Positions 37,051 through 48,307 of a DNA stretch of 64,000 bases are shown here, in pieces. The notes under the pieces were generated by a model, which did not search any database, was not told the origin of the DNA, and saw only the letters and a list, made by a program, of their open reading frames with translations. The stretch lies in NCBI GenBank assembly GCA_900105225.1, contig LT629764.1, positions 3,864,501 to 3,928,500 on the forward strand, written 5' to 3'. Every line of letters begins with the position of its first letter. Within the stretch, counting starts at the first letter, position 1. This DNA comes from Paenibacillaceae bacterium GAS479. Its GTDB lineage: Bacteria > Bacillota > Bacilli > Paenibacillales > Paenibacillaceae. Position numbers and translations under genes: made by a program.

Positions 37051-37068
37051 TAGACGGGAGGGAATAAG

Positions 37069-40011
<2,943 letters not shown>

Positions 40012-40046
40012 GGCCACAAGCTGCATAACAAGGAGTGTGACCAATC

Positions 40047-41444
40047 ATGGCAAAATCAATGCCGGAGATGGAAGAATATAAATATGGATTCCGCGACGAG
40101 CACAAGTCGATTTTCCAATCAGGCAAGGGTCTAACGGAAGAGGTCGTTCGTACGATTTCCGAAATGAAAGGCGAGCCGGAGTGGATGTTGAAATTCCGTC
40201 TCAAAGCGTTGGACCAATTCAACAAAATGCCGATGCCTCGTTGGGGCGGAGATATGGACGACCTGGATTTCAACGACATTCAGTACTATGTTAAGCCATC
40301 CGAAAGACAAGGCAAGACGTGGGAGGAAGTTCCTCAAGAGATTAAGGAAACTTTCGACAAACTCGGTATTCCAGAGGCGGAGCAAAAGTTTCTTGCTGGT
40401 GTATCCGCACAGTACGAGTCCGAGGTTGTTTATCACAGCATGCAGGAAGATCTGGAGAAGCAAGGTGTTCTCTTCATGGATACCGATACGGCGCTGCGCG
40501 AGCATCCAGAAATTCTACGCGAACACTTTGCTACTGTTATTCCTATTGCAGACAACAAATTCTCGGCGCTTAACAGCGCTGTCTGGTCTGGCGGCAGCTT
40601 CATCTACGTGCCGAAGGGCGTAAAGTGTGAGATTCCTCTGCAGGCGTACTTCCGGATCAATTCCGAGAATATGGGCCAATTTGAGCGCACGCTCATCATC
40701 GCTGATGAAGATAGCTTCGTGCACTATGTTGAGGGCTGCACGGCTCCGGTATACAGCACGAACTCCTTGCATAGCGCAGTTGTAGAAATCATCGTCAAAA
40801 AGAACGCTCGCGTTCGTTACACGACGATTCAGAACTGGGCGCCAAACATCTACAACCTCGTAACCAAACGTGCGGTTGCTGATGAGAATGCAACGATGGA
40901 GTGGGTCGACGGTAACATCGGCTCCAAGCTCACCATGAAGTATCCAGCAGTCATCCTGCGTGGTCGCGGTGCGAAAGGCATGGTATTGTCCATCGCCGTA
41001 GCCGGCAAAGGCCAGCATCAGGATGCCGGCGCGAAGATGATCCACCTGGCGCCAGACACGACGTCAACGATCGTCTCCAAGTCGATCTCCAAGCATGGCG
41101 GCAAAGTAACGTACCGCGGTCTTTGCTCGTTCGGCCGCAACGCCGAGGGCGCCAAGGCGAACATCAAATGTGATACGCTCATTCTCGACAACCTGTCGAC
41201 GTCTGACACGATCCCGTACAACGAGATCTTGAACGACAACATCACGCTTGAACATGAGGCCACTGTATCCAAGGTTTCCGAGGATCAGTTGTTCTACCTG
41301 ATGAGCCGCGGTCTCAGCGAAGCGGAAGCAACACAAATGATCGTTATGGGCTTCATCGAGCCGTTCACAAAAGAGCTGCCGATGGAGTATGCGGTTGAGA
41401 TGAACCGTCTCATCAAGTTCGAGATGGAAGGCTCTATCGGTTAA
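40047..41444 (+). CDS. sufB: Fe-S assembly scaffold subunit SufB
   Basis: The 465-residue protein is the SufB scaffold. Features are [19 protein letters not shown] at the N-terminus, [59 protein letters not shown] with the conserved Cys, and the C-terminal [17 protein letters not shown]. Clusters are assembled between SufB and SufD. AAGGAG precedes the ATG. It ends the operon and is followed by a strong terminator. Confidence 0.96.
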   Translation: MAKSMPEMEEYKYGFRDEHKSIFQSGKGLTEEVVRTISEMKGEPEWMLKFRLKALDQFNKMPMPRWGGDMDDLDFNDIQYYVKPSERQGKTWEEVPQEIKETFDKLGIPEAEQKFLAGVSAQYESEVVYHSMQEDLEKQGVLFMDTDTALREHPEILREHFATVIPIADNKFSALNSAVWSGGSFIYVPKGVKCEIPLQAYFRINSENMGQFERTLIIADEDSFVHYVEGCTAPVYSTNSLHSAVVEIIVKKNARVRYTTIQNWAPNIYNLVTKRAVADENATMEWVDGNIGSKLTMKYPAVILRGRGAKGMVLSIAVAGKGQHQDAGAKMIHLAPDTTSTIVSKSISKHGGKVTYRGLCSFGRNAEGAKANIKCDTLILDNLSTSDTIPYNEILNDNITLEHEATVSKVSEDQLFYLMSRGLSEAEATQMIVMGFIEPFTKELPMEYAVEMNRLIKFEMEGSIG

Positions 41445-41455
41445 ATCCTTTATGT

Positions 41456-41493
41456 AGAGAAGGCGAACTTTTAAAGTTCGCCTTCTTTTTTTA
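41456..41493 (+). terminator. suf operon terminator
   Basis: GAGAAGGCGAACTT and AAGTTCGCCTTCTT pair perfectly around TTA, followed by a T run. The tail touches the stop codon of the minus-strand gene at 41491. Confidence 0.9.
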
Positions 41494-41955
41494 TAACGAT
41501 CGGAATACTGTGATATTGTTATTGCGAGAGGACGATCTTAGATAGTCAGAGCTGATAGAAACGTCTGTGGAACTATAGGGCCCTCCATATAGATTCATCT
41601 TAATGGTAACGGTTGTATAACTACCGGTAGGAATGTTGACTCTGTAAACAGCGGTACCCGTTGTTTTTTTAAATGCAGCAGTTTTAACTTGGAAATTATA
41701 GTAGCCACCCGGAGGGATGATATGCGGGAGAGGGGGAGGCGACTCAAAATCTCCTGTCAATGAAATGGACTCCATGCTCAATGATGATATTTCGTTGTAG
41801 ACGTTAAAGGAAACGCTCCCCGCTATTGAGATGTCATCCGGCTCGTTGCCAACAGAGTTGCCAAAGACTTGCGTAACGATAACAAGTAAAATAAATAAAA
41901 CCAGAACGATACCGAGGTTTGAACCATTAAAAATTTCTACATTCTTTTGATCCAT
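41491..41955 (-). CDS. hypothetical membrane-anchored protein with YjcZ-like N-terminus
   Basis: This 154-residue protein begins MDQKNVEIFNGSNLGIVLVL and continues FILLVIV, a single N-terminal hydrophobic segment like that of YjcZ sporulation peptides. The rest (residues 40-154) is beta-rich, with Pro/Gly (PPPLPHIIPPGGYYNFQVKT) and Ser/Thr strands ending NNNITVFRSL. It would stay anchored with the beta domain outside, or in the spore envelope; this is inference. The ATG at 41955 has GTGGGAGC upstream; the GTG at 41970 overlaps that site. Confidence 0.6.
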   Translation of the reverse strand: MDQKNVEIFNGSNLGIVLVLFILLVIVTQVFGNSVGNEPDDISIAGSVSFNVYNEISSLSMESISLTGDFESPPPLPHIIPPGGYYNFQVKTAAFKKTTGTAVYRVNIPTGSYTTVTIKMNLYGGPYSSTDVSISSDYLRSSSRNNNITVFRSL

Positions 41956-42137
41956 TCTGTTTGCTCCCACTTAAGAAGATTTATATGAATATTCTATGCG
42001 GAGGAAGTAGTTTTGCTCGTAGGCTTTAGTCTGTTTAAAAGATGGTATCTTTCAAGTGCTGATTAGAGATTATCTCGCAGGCCGTTAACCTGTGAAGGCT
42101 TACTTTTCGTGTATTTGATGTAGGTCAAAACGATAAA

Positions 42138-42180
42138 ATAATAGAGGAGCCTGCCGAATGGCAGGCTCCTCTATTATTTT
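42138..42180. terminator. bidirectional terminator
   Basis: AATAGAGGAGCCTGCC and GGCAGGCTCCTCTATT pair perfectly around GAAT, with A/T runs on both sides. It ends the minus-strand ImmA-like gene and marks the left edge of the phage-tail island. Confidence 0.88.
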
Positions 42181-42183
42181 AAA

Positions 42184-42666
42184 TTAGCGCTTTGAGGAAG
42201 CGAATAATTCCGCGACTCCTAGGGGATCAAAGTAGAGCGTAAACCGGTCAAGGACGACCATCTGACCGTATTTTTCCTGGTAGTGGACGATAGATTCCTT
42301 CAAAAACTCTTCGGTAACCTCCAAAAAATCGGCGATCTCAAAGGCATTGCGGCAGCCGCCGATATAAGCCCTCACCAGCTCGGACAAAGGAATGAGCTTT
42401 TCAAATCCCCAATTGCGGGCGCGCTTTTCTTGTTTGCGGTTCACCAGAGTGGACTGATCGGTAATATCCCCGGCTGAAGTGTAGTAATGGCCAAGCTCCT
42501 CCGCTAGGATGCAGGCCTTCTCCGATGAAGTCCGCAAACTCCGGCTCAGAAGAATCGCTTGAATCGCTTTTGTTTCGATGTATAGTCCCTTAATTTGGTC
42601 GGGAAGATCAGCTTGCTCGCTTAGCAGTACAGGCGTTTCCCGTAGCAAGCTCTCGTATTTGGACAT
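42184..42666 (-). CDS. ImmA/IrrE-like metallopeptidase
   Basis: The 160-residue protein has the motif LAEELGHYYT, a variant of the HExxH zinc site in which the first His is Glu, as in the XkdA-type proteins beside PBSX repressors. IETKAIQAILLSRSLRTSSE precedes it, and the C-terminal half carries NAFEIADFLEVTEEFLKESI. ImmA-type proteases cleave an Xre-like repressor after DNA damage to induce mobile elements. It lies 15 bases downstream of the repressor gene, a pairing that supports this role. Confidence 0.8.
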   Translation of the reverse strand: MSKYESLLRETPVLLSEQADLPDQIKGLYIETKAIQAILLSRSLRTSSEKACILAEELGHYYTSAGDITDQSTLVNRKQEKRARNWGFEKLIPLSELVRAYIGGCRNAFEIADFLEVTEEFLKESIVHYQEKYGQMVVLDRFTLYFDPLGVAELFASSKR

Positions 42667-42681
42667 AACCTCTCCCCTAGA

Positions 42682-43041
42682 TTATTTTTTGGCTAATGCG
42701 ATGCGCAGCGCCAGTTTGATTTGATCCAGCTCATGTCCGGATAACGGCCCTTCATGTCCAAGGCGATGTGCCGCCATCGTTAAAATCTGCTCCTCCGTCA
42801 GCTCATGTCCAATATCCTGCAGACTTTTGGGCGGGCCGGGCTTAATGATGCCGTTCAGCAAATAATCCGAGGTGACATCCAAAATCTCGGCCAGTTGGCT
42901 GAGCTTGTCGCTTGGAGGGGCGCTTTTGTCCCGCTCGTAACTGGATATATTGGCTTCCGTCATTTGAAGCTTTGCAGCTAGCTGCATTTGGGTCAAACCT
43001 CGTTTGATCCGGTATTCTCGAATCCTTTTGCCGAGCGACAT
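42682..43041 (-). CDS. Xre-family repressor
   Basis: The 119-residue protein has an N-terminal helix-turn-helix (RIREYRIKRGLTQMQLAAKL ... ANISSYERDKSAPPSDKLSQ) and a C-terminal acidic helix bundle ending in LALRIALAKK. It resembles the PBSX repressor Xre and probably keeps the tail island silent. The matching inverted repeats at 43090 and 43303 lie between it and the divergent late-type regulator. Ribosome site GGGGGAG is near the ATG. Confidence 0.85.
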   Translation of the reverse strand: MSLGKRIREYRIKRGLTQMQLAAKLQMTEANISSYERDKSAPPSDKLSQLAEILDVTSDYLLNGIIKPGPPKSLQDIGHELTEEQILTMAAHRLGHEGPLSGHELDQIKLALRIALAKK

Positions 43042-43089
43042 CGTTGCATTCTCCCCCTTATTTCCCCATGAGTTAAGACAAACTATTGC

Positions 43090-43106
43090 TCAAATATAAT
43101 TTGAGT
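43090..43106. promoter_or_regulatory. repressor operator O1 (inverted repeat)
   Basis: CTCAAATATAATTTGAG has perfect CTCAAAT/ATTTGAG arms with a three-base centre, 49 bases upstream of the repressor start. A half-site CTCAAATTATT lies at 43204. The whole 310-base gap to 43352 is this control region. Confidence 0.7.
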
Positions 43107-43302
43107 GATATAGTAGATCTCAGATGATTTATTGCTATCGGACTCCTCGATTGCCAGATTGTTCAAGTGAAAGGCTGGATAATTGGCAGGGTAGGAAGCC
43201 GGACTCAAATTATTTTTTATTTTAATACCTATTATAAAAGAGAAGAACGCAAAGCGCAAGCTGATAACGGGAACATTTGTACTTGTTTATTTGTAATCAA
43301 AA

Positions 43303-43319
43303 CTCAAATTTAATTTGAG
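43303..43319. promoter_or_regulatory. repressor operator O2 (inverted repeat)
   Basis: CTCAAATTTAATTTGAG has the same arms as O1 and lies 34 bases before the start of the divergent regulator gene. Binding of the Xre protein here would silence the island. Confidence 0.7.
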
Positions 43320-43352
43320 TAAAGCTGACTATTTAATCAAAGGAGGAAGGAA

Positions 43353-44057
43353 ATGATGTTAACAAGCGAAGTTTTAATCGGAGGCATCGGCTCCGCCCCG
43401 CGCAAACCGTTGGATGAGCTTATCGACGAGCTGAACAATAAACAGGTGGAGAGTCTGGTACATGACGCGGCCCGAAGATACCGCGAGCTCAAGCTGCAGA
43501 TCAAGGTTCTCGGCAATTACTCCGTTGGTGCGGGACTGACCGTTAGCCGACTCAATCAGGAGGACCAGCTTCAGGATCTTCACCGGCGTCTACGGACGAT
43601 GCCTTCCTATATGTACTTGAATAAACATGAGCAAAAACTGGAGACGATTGCTCACGCCTATATAGCAAAACATCCTGTTGGGACGAAAAGCCAATTGGCT
43701 GCTATCCCGCGTAAGGGATATGATCTGGAGGATGATCGGCTGCTGGGAGAGTTGAGAGGCAAGCTTGAGAAAGTCATTGAAGCCAGGGCCGGCAAAATGG
43801 GGGATTACGACTCCGTGCTGGAGAGAATGGCCAAGCTTCAGGAGCTGCAAGCCGAGCAGGAGCAACTCGAAGAGGCTATGGGCTTGCTGGAGGAACAAAA
43901 GGAAGGTTATGGCCGCTTGGTTCGGCTCTATTACTTTGAGAGGAGAACGGCAGAGGCATCCGCAATGTCGCTTTGCATCTCACGCCCTACCTTTTTTCGT
44001 TGGAAGCCGGCCGCGGCAAGGATGTTTTTCAGGATATTGGAGTGGCAAAGAGAGTAG
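43353..44057 (+). CDS. phage late-type transcription regulator (ArpU/Xpf-like)
   Basis: The 234-residue protein has a helical N-terminal and middle part with a coiled coil (LERMAKLQELQAEQEQLEEA). A C-terminal sigma-region-4-like helix-turn-helix follows: LVRLYYFERRTAEASAMSLC, then SRPTFFRWKPAA. This arrangement is typical of ArpU/Xpf regulators that switch on phage late genes. AAGGAGG precedes the ATG. It stands opposite the repressor, behind operator O2, and so is the likely activator of the tail operon. Confidence 0.75.
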   Translation: MMLTSEVLIGGIGSAPRKPLDELIDELNNKQVESLVHDAARRYRELKLQIKVLGNYSVGAGLTVSRLNQEDQLQDLHRRLRTMPSYMYLNKHEQKLETIAHAYIAKHPVGTKSQLAAIPRKGYDLEDDRLLGELRGKLEKVIEARAGKMGDYDSVLERMAKLQELQAEQEQLEEAMGLLEEQKEGYGRLVRLYYFERRTAEASAMSLCISRPTFFRWKPAAARMFFRILEWQRE

Positions 44058-44078
44058 GGTGGAGACTGCGGATAAATC

Positions 44079-44124
44079 AAGAGAAGAGGCTTGGTCGATG
44101 ATGACCAGGCCTCTTCTCTTTTGC
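44079..44124. terminator. terminator after the late regulator
   Basis: AAGAGAAGAGGC with TGGTC pairs with GACCA and GCCTCTTCTCTT, followed by TTTT. It isolates the regulator gene from the convergent membrane-protein gene. Confidence 0.85.
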
Positions 44125-44130
44125 TTTATT

Positions 44131-44586
44131 TTACATTTTGAGCGGGTGCCGTTTATTGGCGGCTCTTTCTTTTATAAGCTGCAAAAGCCATAACAAATAC
44201 AGCGTATAAGTGAAAAACGACACGATATAGGTCCAAAAAGGATAGGGGGTTTGAAAGCTGACCCACATGAAATAGAGGATCGCGGCGTAGCCAAACAGTC
44301 TTATCACATTGGACAGCAGGCAGTCCTTCTGCAGAAGCAGCGTTTGCCAAAACACGCCCTGCTGCGGTTCATTCATGACGGACACAAAGTAAAATTGCAA
44401 GTGAATGAGGGATTGGACGATGATGACCAGGATCAAAACGAATACAGCGACCAAGGCAAGGCCGCTTGCTTGATCTGCACCGTCTGGAACGGTAAAAGAT
44501 TCCGACAACATAACCATTTTCAAGGCAGTATAACTATACGCAGCCGCAATCAGCAGTGACAGAGCGAAAAAACTAGATTTCTTCAA
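44131..44586 (-). CDS. hypothetical four-helix membrane protein
   Basis: I do not recognise this 151-residue protein. It has four hydrophobic segments: residues 5-22, 43-66, 93-108 and 118-137. There is a short basic C-terminus (KERAANKRHPLKM). AGGAGG lies just before the ATG. It is the only opposite-strand gene between the late regulator and the tail genes. Small membrane proteins in such positions may be cargo or immunity genes, but nothing in the sequence proves it. Confidence 0.6.
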   Translation of the reverse strand: MKKSSFFALSLLIAAAYSYTALKMVMLSESFTVPDGADQASGLALVAVFVLILVIIVQSLIHLQFYFVSVMNEPQQGVFWQTLLLQKDCLLSNVIRLFGYAAILYFMWVSFQTPYPFWTYIVSFFTYTLYLLWLLQLIKERAANKRHPLKM

Positions 44587-44599
44587 GTCCTTCCTCCTA

Positions 44600-44941
44600 A
44601 TTTAATTTCCTCAATATGGAATTTAACATAACGCGTGAGACGATGTCGAGACGGAAATGAGACTTAGTTGAGTCTTTGGAGGCGTTTTGGCCGTGTTAAG
44701 ATGCTAGTATCAGGAACGATGAAATACAGACATGAGCCGCCCGGCGACGGGCGGCTTTTGTTTTTCCTGATGCGCCGTGGAAGCTTGGCAGCCTATGGTC
44801 TGGAAGGGGAGACTCTAGACAATGATGACGATTGTCGGCAACACTTTGGCTGGAATTTCACGGGCGCCGCCGGGCTTAAACGGCTTGCTTGATCCTGTCT
44901 TTGGGACAGCGATGAAAGAATGGCTACGAAGGAGAATTTCT
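44600..44941. other. gap where head genes would be; remnants only
   Basis: Between the membrane gene and the first tail gene lie 355 bases. They contain the terminator at 44734 and an in-frame extension upstream of the tail completion gene (ATG 44822, IVGNTLAGISRAPPGLNGLL ... FGTAMKEWLRR) with a weak ribosome site. In PBSX-like phages this interval would hold terminase, portal, protease and capsid genes. None is present. The late promoter driven by the ArpU-like protein presumably lies here. Confidence 0.45.
44734..44766 (+). terminator. terminator ahead of the tail operon
   Basis: GCCGCCCG and CGGGCGGC form an eight-pair GC stem with a GCGA loop, followed by TTTTGTTTTT. It would stop readthrough into the tail genes from upstream or act as an antitermination target. 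Confidence 0.75.
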
Positions 44942-45337
44942 ATGAGCGGAAATGCTCTATGGAAGCTGGAAGACCCCCGGCAGCTGCAAAAGCGCCTGTT
45001 GGAGCTGGAACGTGCGATGCCTGCAGAGCTGGAGAAGATGCTGCGTAAGGAAGCTGAGACCGCGATTTTCCGGGTTTCCTCCCGAATTCCGGAAGAGAAA
45101 AAGGAGCTTAGAGAGGGCTGGCAGATCAGCGGTATTCAAAGGACAGGCCAAACAATTTCGGTAGAAATTAGGCATCCTTCGCCGGAGGTCGCCAAACTTG
45201 AATATGGCTCTGACAAAGAACAACAGAAGGGGCGATTCATGCTGGCGTTGGCGCTTGCCGAGCTAGAGCGGGATTGGCCAAACCGCTTGGAGCAGAGCTT
45301 GAGCGCTATGCTGCTCGGAAGAAGCAAGGGAGGATAA
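44942..45337 (+). CDS. HK97 gp10-like tail completion protein (XkdI-type)
   Basis: This 131-residue protein contains KMLRKEAETAIFRVSSRIPE, EGWQISGIQRTGQTISVEIR and HPSPEVAKLEYGSDKEQQKG, the pattern of gp10/XkdI proteins that join the head-proximal end of a phage tail. ATG 44942 follows AAGGAG at seven bases. A longer in-frame start at 44822 exists but looks like leftover coding sequence. It is the first gene of the tail operon. Confidence 0.75.
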   Translation: MSGNALWKLEDPRQLQKRLLELERAMPAELEKMLRKEAETAIFRVSSRIPEEKKELREGWQISGIQRTGQTISVEIRHPSPEVAKLEYGSDKEQQKGRFMLALALAELERDWPNRLEQSLSAMLLGRSKGG

Positions 45338-45340
45338 GGC

Positions 45341-45763
45341 ATGGACTTAAAAGCGGTAGTAGCCGTGATGCTGAGGCAGGAATTCCCCGAGTACCTCGTT
45401 CTAACAGCTGGATCTGACGCTGGAGCGACTCCGGGCACACCTTATATGGAGCTTACGGAGTTGTCGGGTTATCGACAGAGCATGCTTGGCCGGAGGTATA
45501 GACAGCGAGCGGCACTTCTTCTGCGTTGTGTTCCTGCTGCAAGCGGAAGTTCTGCAGCTCTGTTGCAGAGGCTTTACCTCGTGCTGGCTTCCTTTGCCCT
45601 TCCAGCGGGCGGATGGTTGAAAGGTAGCGGCATGAGCCATGAACTGGTTGATGGGGTGTTAATTTTCAAATGGAATACGGCTTATGAAGGCTTAGAAACG
45701 CAAGCGGAGCCGCCGCTAATGCAGAAACTAAACGAGGAGGTTGGGATCGATGAAACAAAATGA
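45341..45763 (+). CDS. tail terminator-like protein (XkdJ-type)
   Basis: The 140-residue protein starts MDLKAVVAVMLRQEFPEYLV and includes YMELTELSGYRQSMLGRRYR and HELVDGVLIFKWNTAYEG. Its position right before the sheath gene and its size fit XkdJ, the PBSX tail terminator that caps the finished tube. Naming rests on synteny more than on motifs. It begins four bases after the previous stop and overlaps the next gene. Confidence 0.65.
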   Translation: MDLKAVVAVMLRQEFPEYLVLTAGSDAGATPGTPYMELTELSGYRQSMLGRRYRQRAALLLRCVPAASGSSAALLQRLYLVLASFALPAGGWLKGSGMSHELVDGVLIFKWNTAYEGLETQAEPPLMQKLNEEVGIDETK

Positions 45764-45953
45764 TGAGGCCATTAATGGAAAACCGGAAAATCTGCTATCA
45801 CAGCTAAATTTCTCAAAGGCTCAACTGCTGGAAAGCGGGTTATATCAGCTGCGTCGTGACCTGCTCAGTGCTTTGCTTGAGGATAACCACTTTTATAACA
45901 AATCGGAAGTTGATTCACTCATTGGGACTTATTTAAACAAGGAGGCCGTTTAA
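45750..45953 (+). CDS. small phage-tail operon protein
   Basis: This 67-residue protein (helix rich, SKAQLLESGLYQLRRDLLSA, ending FYNKSEVDSLIGTYLNKEAV) lies in the usual position of a short gene before the sheath. The NKSEVDSLIGTYL segment resembles short repeats seen in phage fibres. ATG 45750 follows GAGGAGGTT. It overlaps the previous gene by 14 bases. Function unknown. Confidence 0.6.
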   Translation: MKQNDEAINGKPENLLSQLNFSKAQLLESGLYQLRRDLLSALLEDNHFYNKSEVDSLIGTYLNKEAV

Positions 45954-45954
45954 T

Positions 45955-47268
45955 ATGGCAGGAGGCAATTACACCGCTATGAACAAGGTAAGACCAGGTG
46001 TGTACATCAATTTTGCTACGGAAGGCGCGGCAGTCGCTCCCGGAGGACGGGGCACGATGGCGCTGGCGTTGCCGATGTCATGGGGCGAGCCGCATACGAT
46101 GATGGTGATCGAGGCGGGAGAAGATACGCTGGATAAACTCGGGTTTTCTCAGGCAGATGCTGAGCTGGTGCTGGTCCGTGAGGCTTTGAAGCGGGCGAGA
46201 CGACTGCTGCTATACCGCCTCAATACAGGTGTGCAGGCTAAAGTGACGGTCGGCGTCCTTACTGCAACAGCTAAATATCCGGGAGTGCGGGGCAACGCCA
46301 TCAGTATGGCTATCGCTCCTAGCGTAGATGAATCGGGTGCATTCGAAGTAATCACCTATTTGAATGGCTCGGAGCGAGAGAAGCAAATCGTAACGACTGC
46401 CGAACAGTTGGAGGATAGCGACTGGATTAATTGGAGCGGCACTGGAGCGTTGACCGCATCGGCGGGAGCTCCGCTTGTCGGGGGAACAGATGATGCGGCG
46501 ACGAACCAGAATTACTCAGACTTCTTGCAAGCGGCTGAGCTGCAAGAGTTCCATACTTTGGCTTATACCGGCACGGATACAGTTATGAAGGGGCTGTTTG
46601 CCGCTTTTGCTCGTCGTCTGCGTGTTGAAGAAGGTCGTAAAATCCAGGTGGTCATGGAAAATTACGCTGCGATCAATGATGAAGGGGTTATCAGTGTCAA
46701 AAATGGGGTCCGGCTGGAGGACGGTACGGTTCTGACCCCAGCGCAAGCGTCCGTATGGGTTGCCGGAGCTACGGCAGCGGCTGGAGCGGGGCAGTCGCTC
46801 ACCTACTCGGCGTATGAAGGCGCTGTAGATGCGAATCCACGTCTGACCCATTCTGCGACTGTAGCGGCGCTTCAAGGAGGGGAGTTTCTGTTTACGGCCC
46901 GTGCCGGGTCAGTCGTTGTGGAACAGGATGTGAACTCCTATCATCAGCCGACTCCAGTGAAGGGTAAGCTTTTTGGTAAAAATCCGGTGCTTCGCGTATT
47001 GGATGGTCTTGCGAATGACTTCAAAAGTACGTTCGAAAGCCTCTATATCGGCAAAATCGGCAACAACGAGAACGGCAGGGCGCTGTTCCGCAAGGACTGC
47101 GTCAAGCTGATGGAGCAGTATGAGGCAATTGGAGCTATCCAGGGCTTTGATGCTGCCAAAGACTTGGAAGTTTCCCAAGGCGGCGAGCCCGATACGGTCA
47201 TCGTTGCGGCGTCGGTACAGCCGGTTGATGCGATTGAAAAAATCTATATGAAAGTACAGGTGAAATAA
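45955..47268 (+). CDS. xkdK: phage tail sheath protein
   Basis: The 437-residue protein is the contractile sheath. It opens GGNYTAMNKVRPGVYINFAT, has the NAISMAIAP and TLAYTGTDTVMKGLFAAFAR blocks, and ends with the conserved VEQDVNSYHQPTPVKGKLFG, KNPVLRVLDGLANDFKSTFE and KIYMKVQVK. Sheath presence shows that the particle has a contractile, myovirus-type tail. It starts one base after the previous stop. The next gene is the tube, as in PBSX. Confidence 0.93.
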   Translation: MAGGNYTAMNKVRPGVYINFATEGAAVAPGGRGTMALALPMSWGEPHTMMVIEAGEDTLDKLGFSQADAELVLVREALKRARRLLLYRLNTGVQAKVTVGVLTATAKYPGVRGNAISMAIAPSVDESGAFEVITYLNGSEREKQIVTTAEQLEDSDWINWSGTGALTASAGAPLVGGTDDAATNQNYSDFLQAAELQEFHTLAYTGTDTVMKGLFAAFARRLRVEEGRKIQVVMENYAAINDEGVISVKNGVRLEDGTVLTPAQASVWVAGATAAAGAGQSLTYSAYEGAVDANPRLTHSATVAALQGGEFLFTARAGSVVVEQDVNSYHQPTPVKGKLFGKNPVLRVLDGLANDFKSTFESLYIGKIGNNENGRALFRKDCVKLMEQYEAIGAIQGFDAAKDLEVSQGGEPDTVIVAASVQPVDAIEKIYMKVQVK

Positions 47269-47269
47269 G

Positions 47270-47734
47270 ATGAGCTTTCTGAACGCAGGAGATACTCTTT
47301 CCGGACATTCCGGCACGGCATATGCCACGATTGATAACCAGAACATCGAGATGTTCTATGTGAAAAACCTTCGCGCTACGGCCAAGAAGAACAAGGCGGA
47401 TATCAAAACGCTTGGTACTCGCAATACCCAGAAAAAAGCGACCGGCTGGGAAGGAACAGGCACGCTGACGATCTACTATGTCACTTCCAAATTCCGCGAG
47501 ATGATGCAAGACTACATCAGAACTGGCGTGGATACGTACTTTGACATTCAGGTGACCAATGAAGATCCGGCTTCCACTATCGGCAAACAGGTCGTGACGC
47601 TGTTCGGCGTCAATTTGGACGAAGTCGTAATGGCTGCGCTGGACGTAGAGTCCGACGCTCTTGAAGAGGAAATTCCATTCACCTTCCACAATGTCAATAT
47701 CGGCACAGCATTTAACGAACCGACTCCTCGTTAA
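47270..47734 (+). CDS. xkdM: phage tail tube protein
   Basis: The 154-residue protein is the inner tube subunit. Landmarks are FLNAGDTLSGHSGTAYATID, NIEMFYVKNLRATAKKNKAD, TGTLTIYYVTSKFREMMQDY and EEEIPFTFHNVNIGTAFNEP, matching XkdM. It begins one base after the sheath stop. A terminator-like hairpin follows 90 bases later, so sheath and tube can be made in excess over the downstream proteins. Confidence 0.92.
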   Translation: MSFLNAGDTLSGHSGTAYATIDNQNIEMFYVKNLRATAKKNKADIKTLGTRNTQKKATGWEGTGTLTIYYVTSKFREMMQDYIRTGVDTYFDIQVTNEDPASTIGKQVVTLFGVNLDEVVMAALDVESDALEEEIPFTFHNVNIGTAFNEPTPR

Positions 47735-47821
47735 ACGAGTGTTGCTGCAGAGGGTTCGAGAAGTGTAGGTAGCGGAGATTTAAGTGCAATTTTAGCTGAA
47801 TATGAAGCTTTTATAATTAAT

Positions 47822-47860
47822 GGGCGGACGGAGCTGATATAGCTGACGGTCCGCCTTTTT
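47822..47860 (+). terminator. intra-operon terminator after the tube gene
   Basis: GGCGGAC pairs with GTCCGCC, with inner AGCT pairing, followed by five T. It is inside the tail operon, between tube and chaperone, so it is probably partial. Confidence 0.7.
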
Positions 47861-47884
47861 ATCCAAACTTAGGAGGAATTTACG

Positions 47885-48307
47885 ATGTCTATGAAACTGT
47901 TTTTTGCCCAAAATGCTGTGCAATCGGAGCCGCAGGAAGTACTTGTATCGGATCGCTTTCTCGATGAATCGGGTCATCCAGCAGCCTGGAAGCTGCGTGC
48001 CATTTCGGAGGAACTGAACGAGGAACTTCGCGCTGCATCAATGAAACGAACGAAGGGCAAGGGTAGCCAAGGGATGCCCGAGCTTGATTACAACGCTTAC
48101 TTGGGCCGTATGGTGGCAGCATGTATCGTTTACCCTGATCTGAATGACGCCGAACTGCAACAGTCCTATGGCGTAAGGGGCTCTGCATCGGTCGTTCGCA
48201 AAATGCTGCTCGCGGGCGAGTTTGCCAATCTGGCGGCCAAGGTGCAAGAGATCAATGGCTTCGATCGGGATGTCAGTGAGCTATCGGATGAAGTAAAAAA
48301 CGACTAG
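47885..48307 (+). CDS. xkdN: phage tail assembly chaperone (gpG-like)
   Basis: The 140-residue protein begins MSMKLFFAQNAVQSEPQEVL, includes WKLRAISEELNEELRAASMK and YLGRMVAACIVYPDLNDAEL, and ends SELSDEVKND. It fits XkdN, the chaperone that coats the tape measure before the tube forms. AGGAGG precedes the ATG. Its last codons contain the slippery heptamer A AAA AAC at 48295-48301, and the -1 frame continues as a second domain. A longer fusion product of about 201 residues is therefore expected in small amounts. Confidence 0.88.
   Translation: MSMKLFFAQNAVQSEPQEVLVSDRFLDESGHPAAWKLRAISEELNEELRAASMKRTKGKGSQGMPELDYNAYLGRMVAACIVYPDLNDAELQQSYGVRGSASVVRKMLLAGEFANLAAKVQEINGFDRDVSELSDEVKND
48295..48301 (+). 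promoter_or_regulatory. -1 ribosomal frameshift slippery site
   Basis: In the chaperone frame the codons GTA AAA AAC place the heptamer A AAA AAC exactly in phase for -1 slippage. It is two codons before the TAG stop. GAGGAGGGAG just downstream of the site is also present. After slippage, reading continues with CGA at 48301. Confidence 0.75.
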
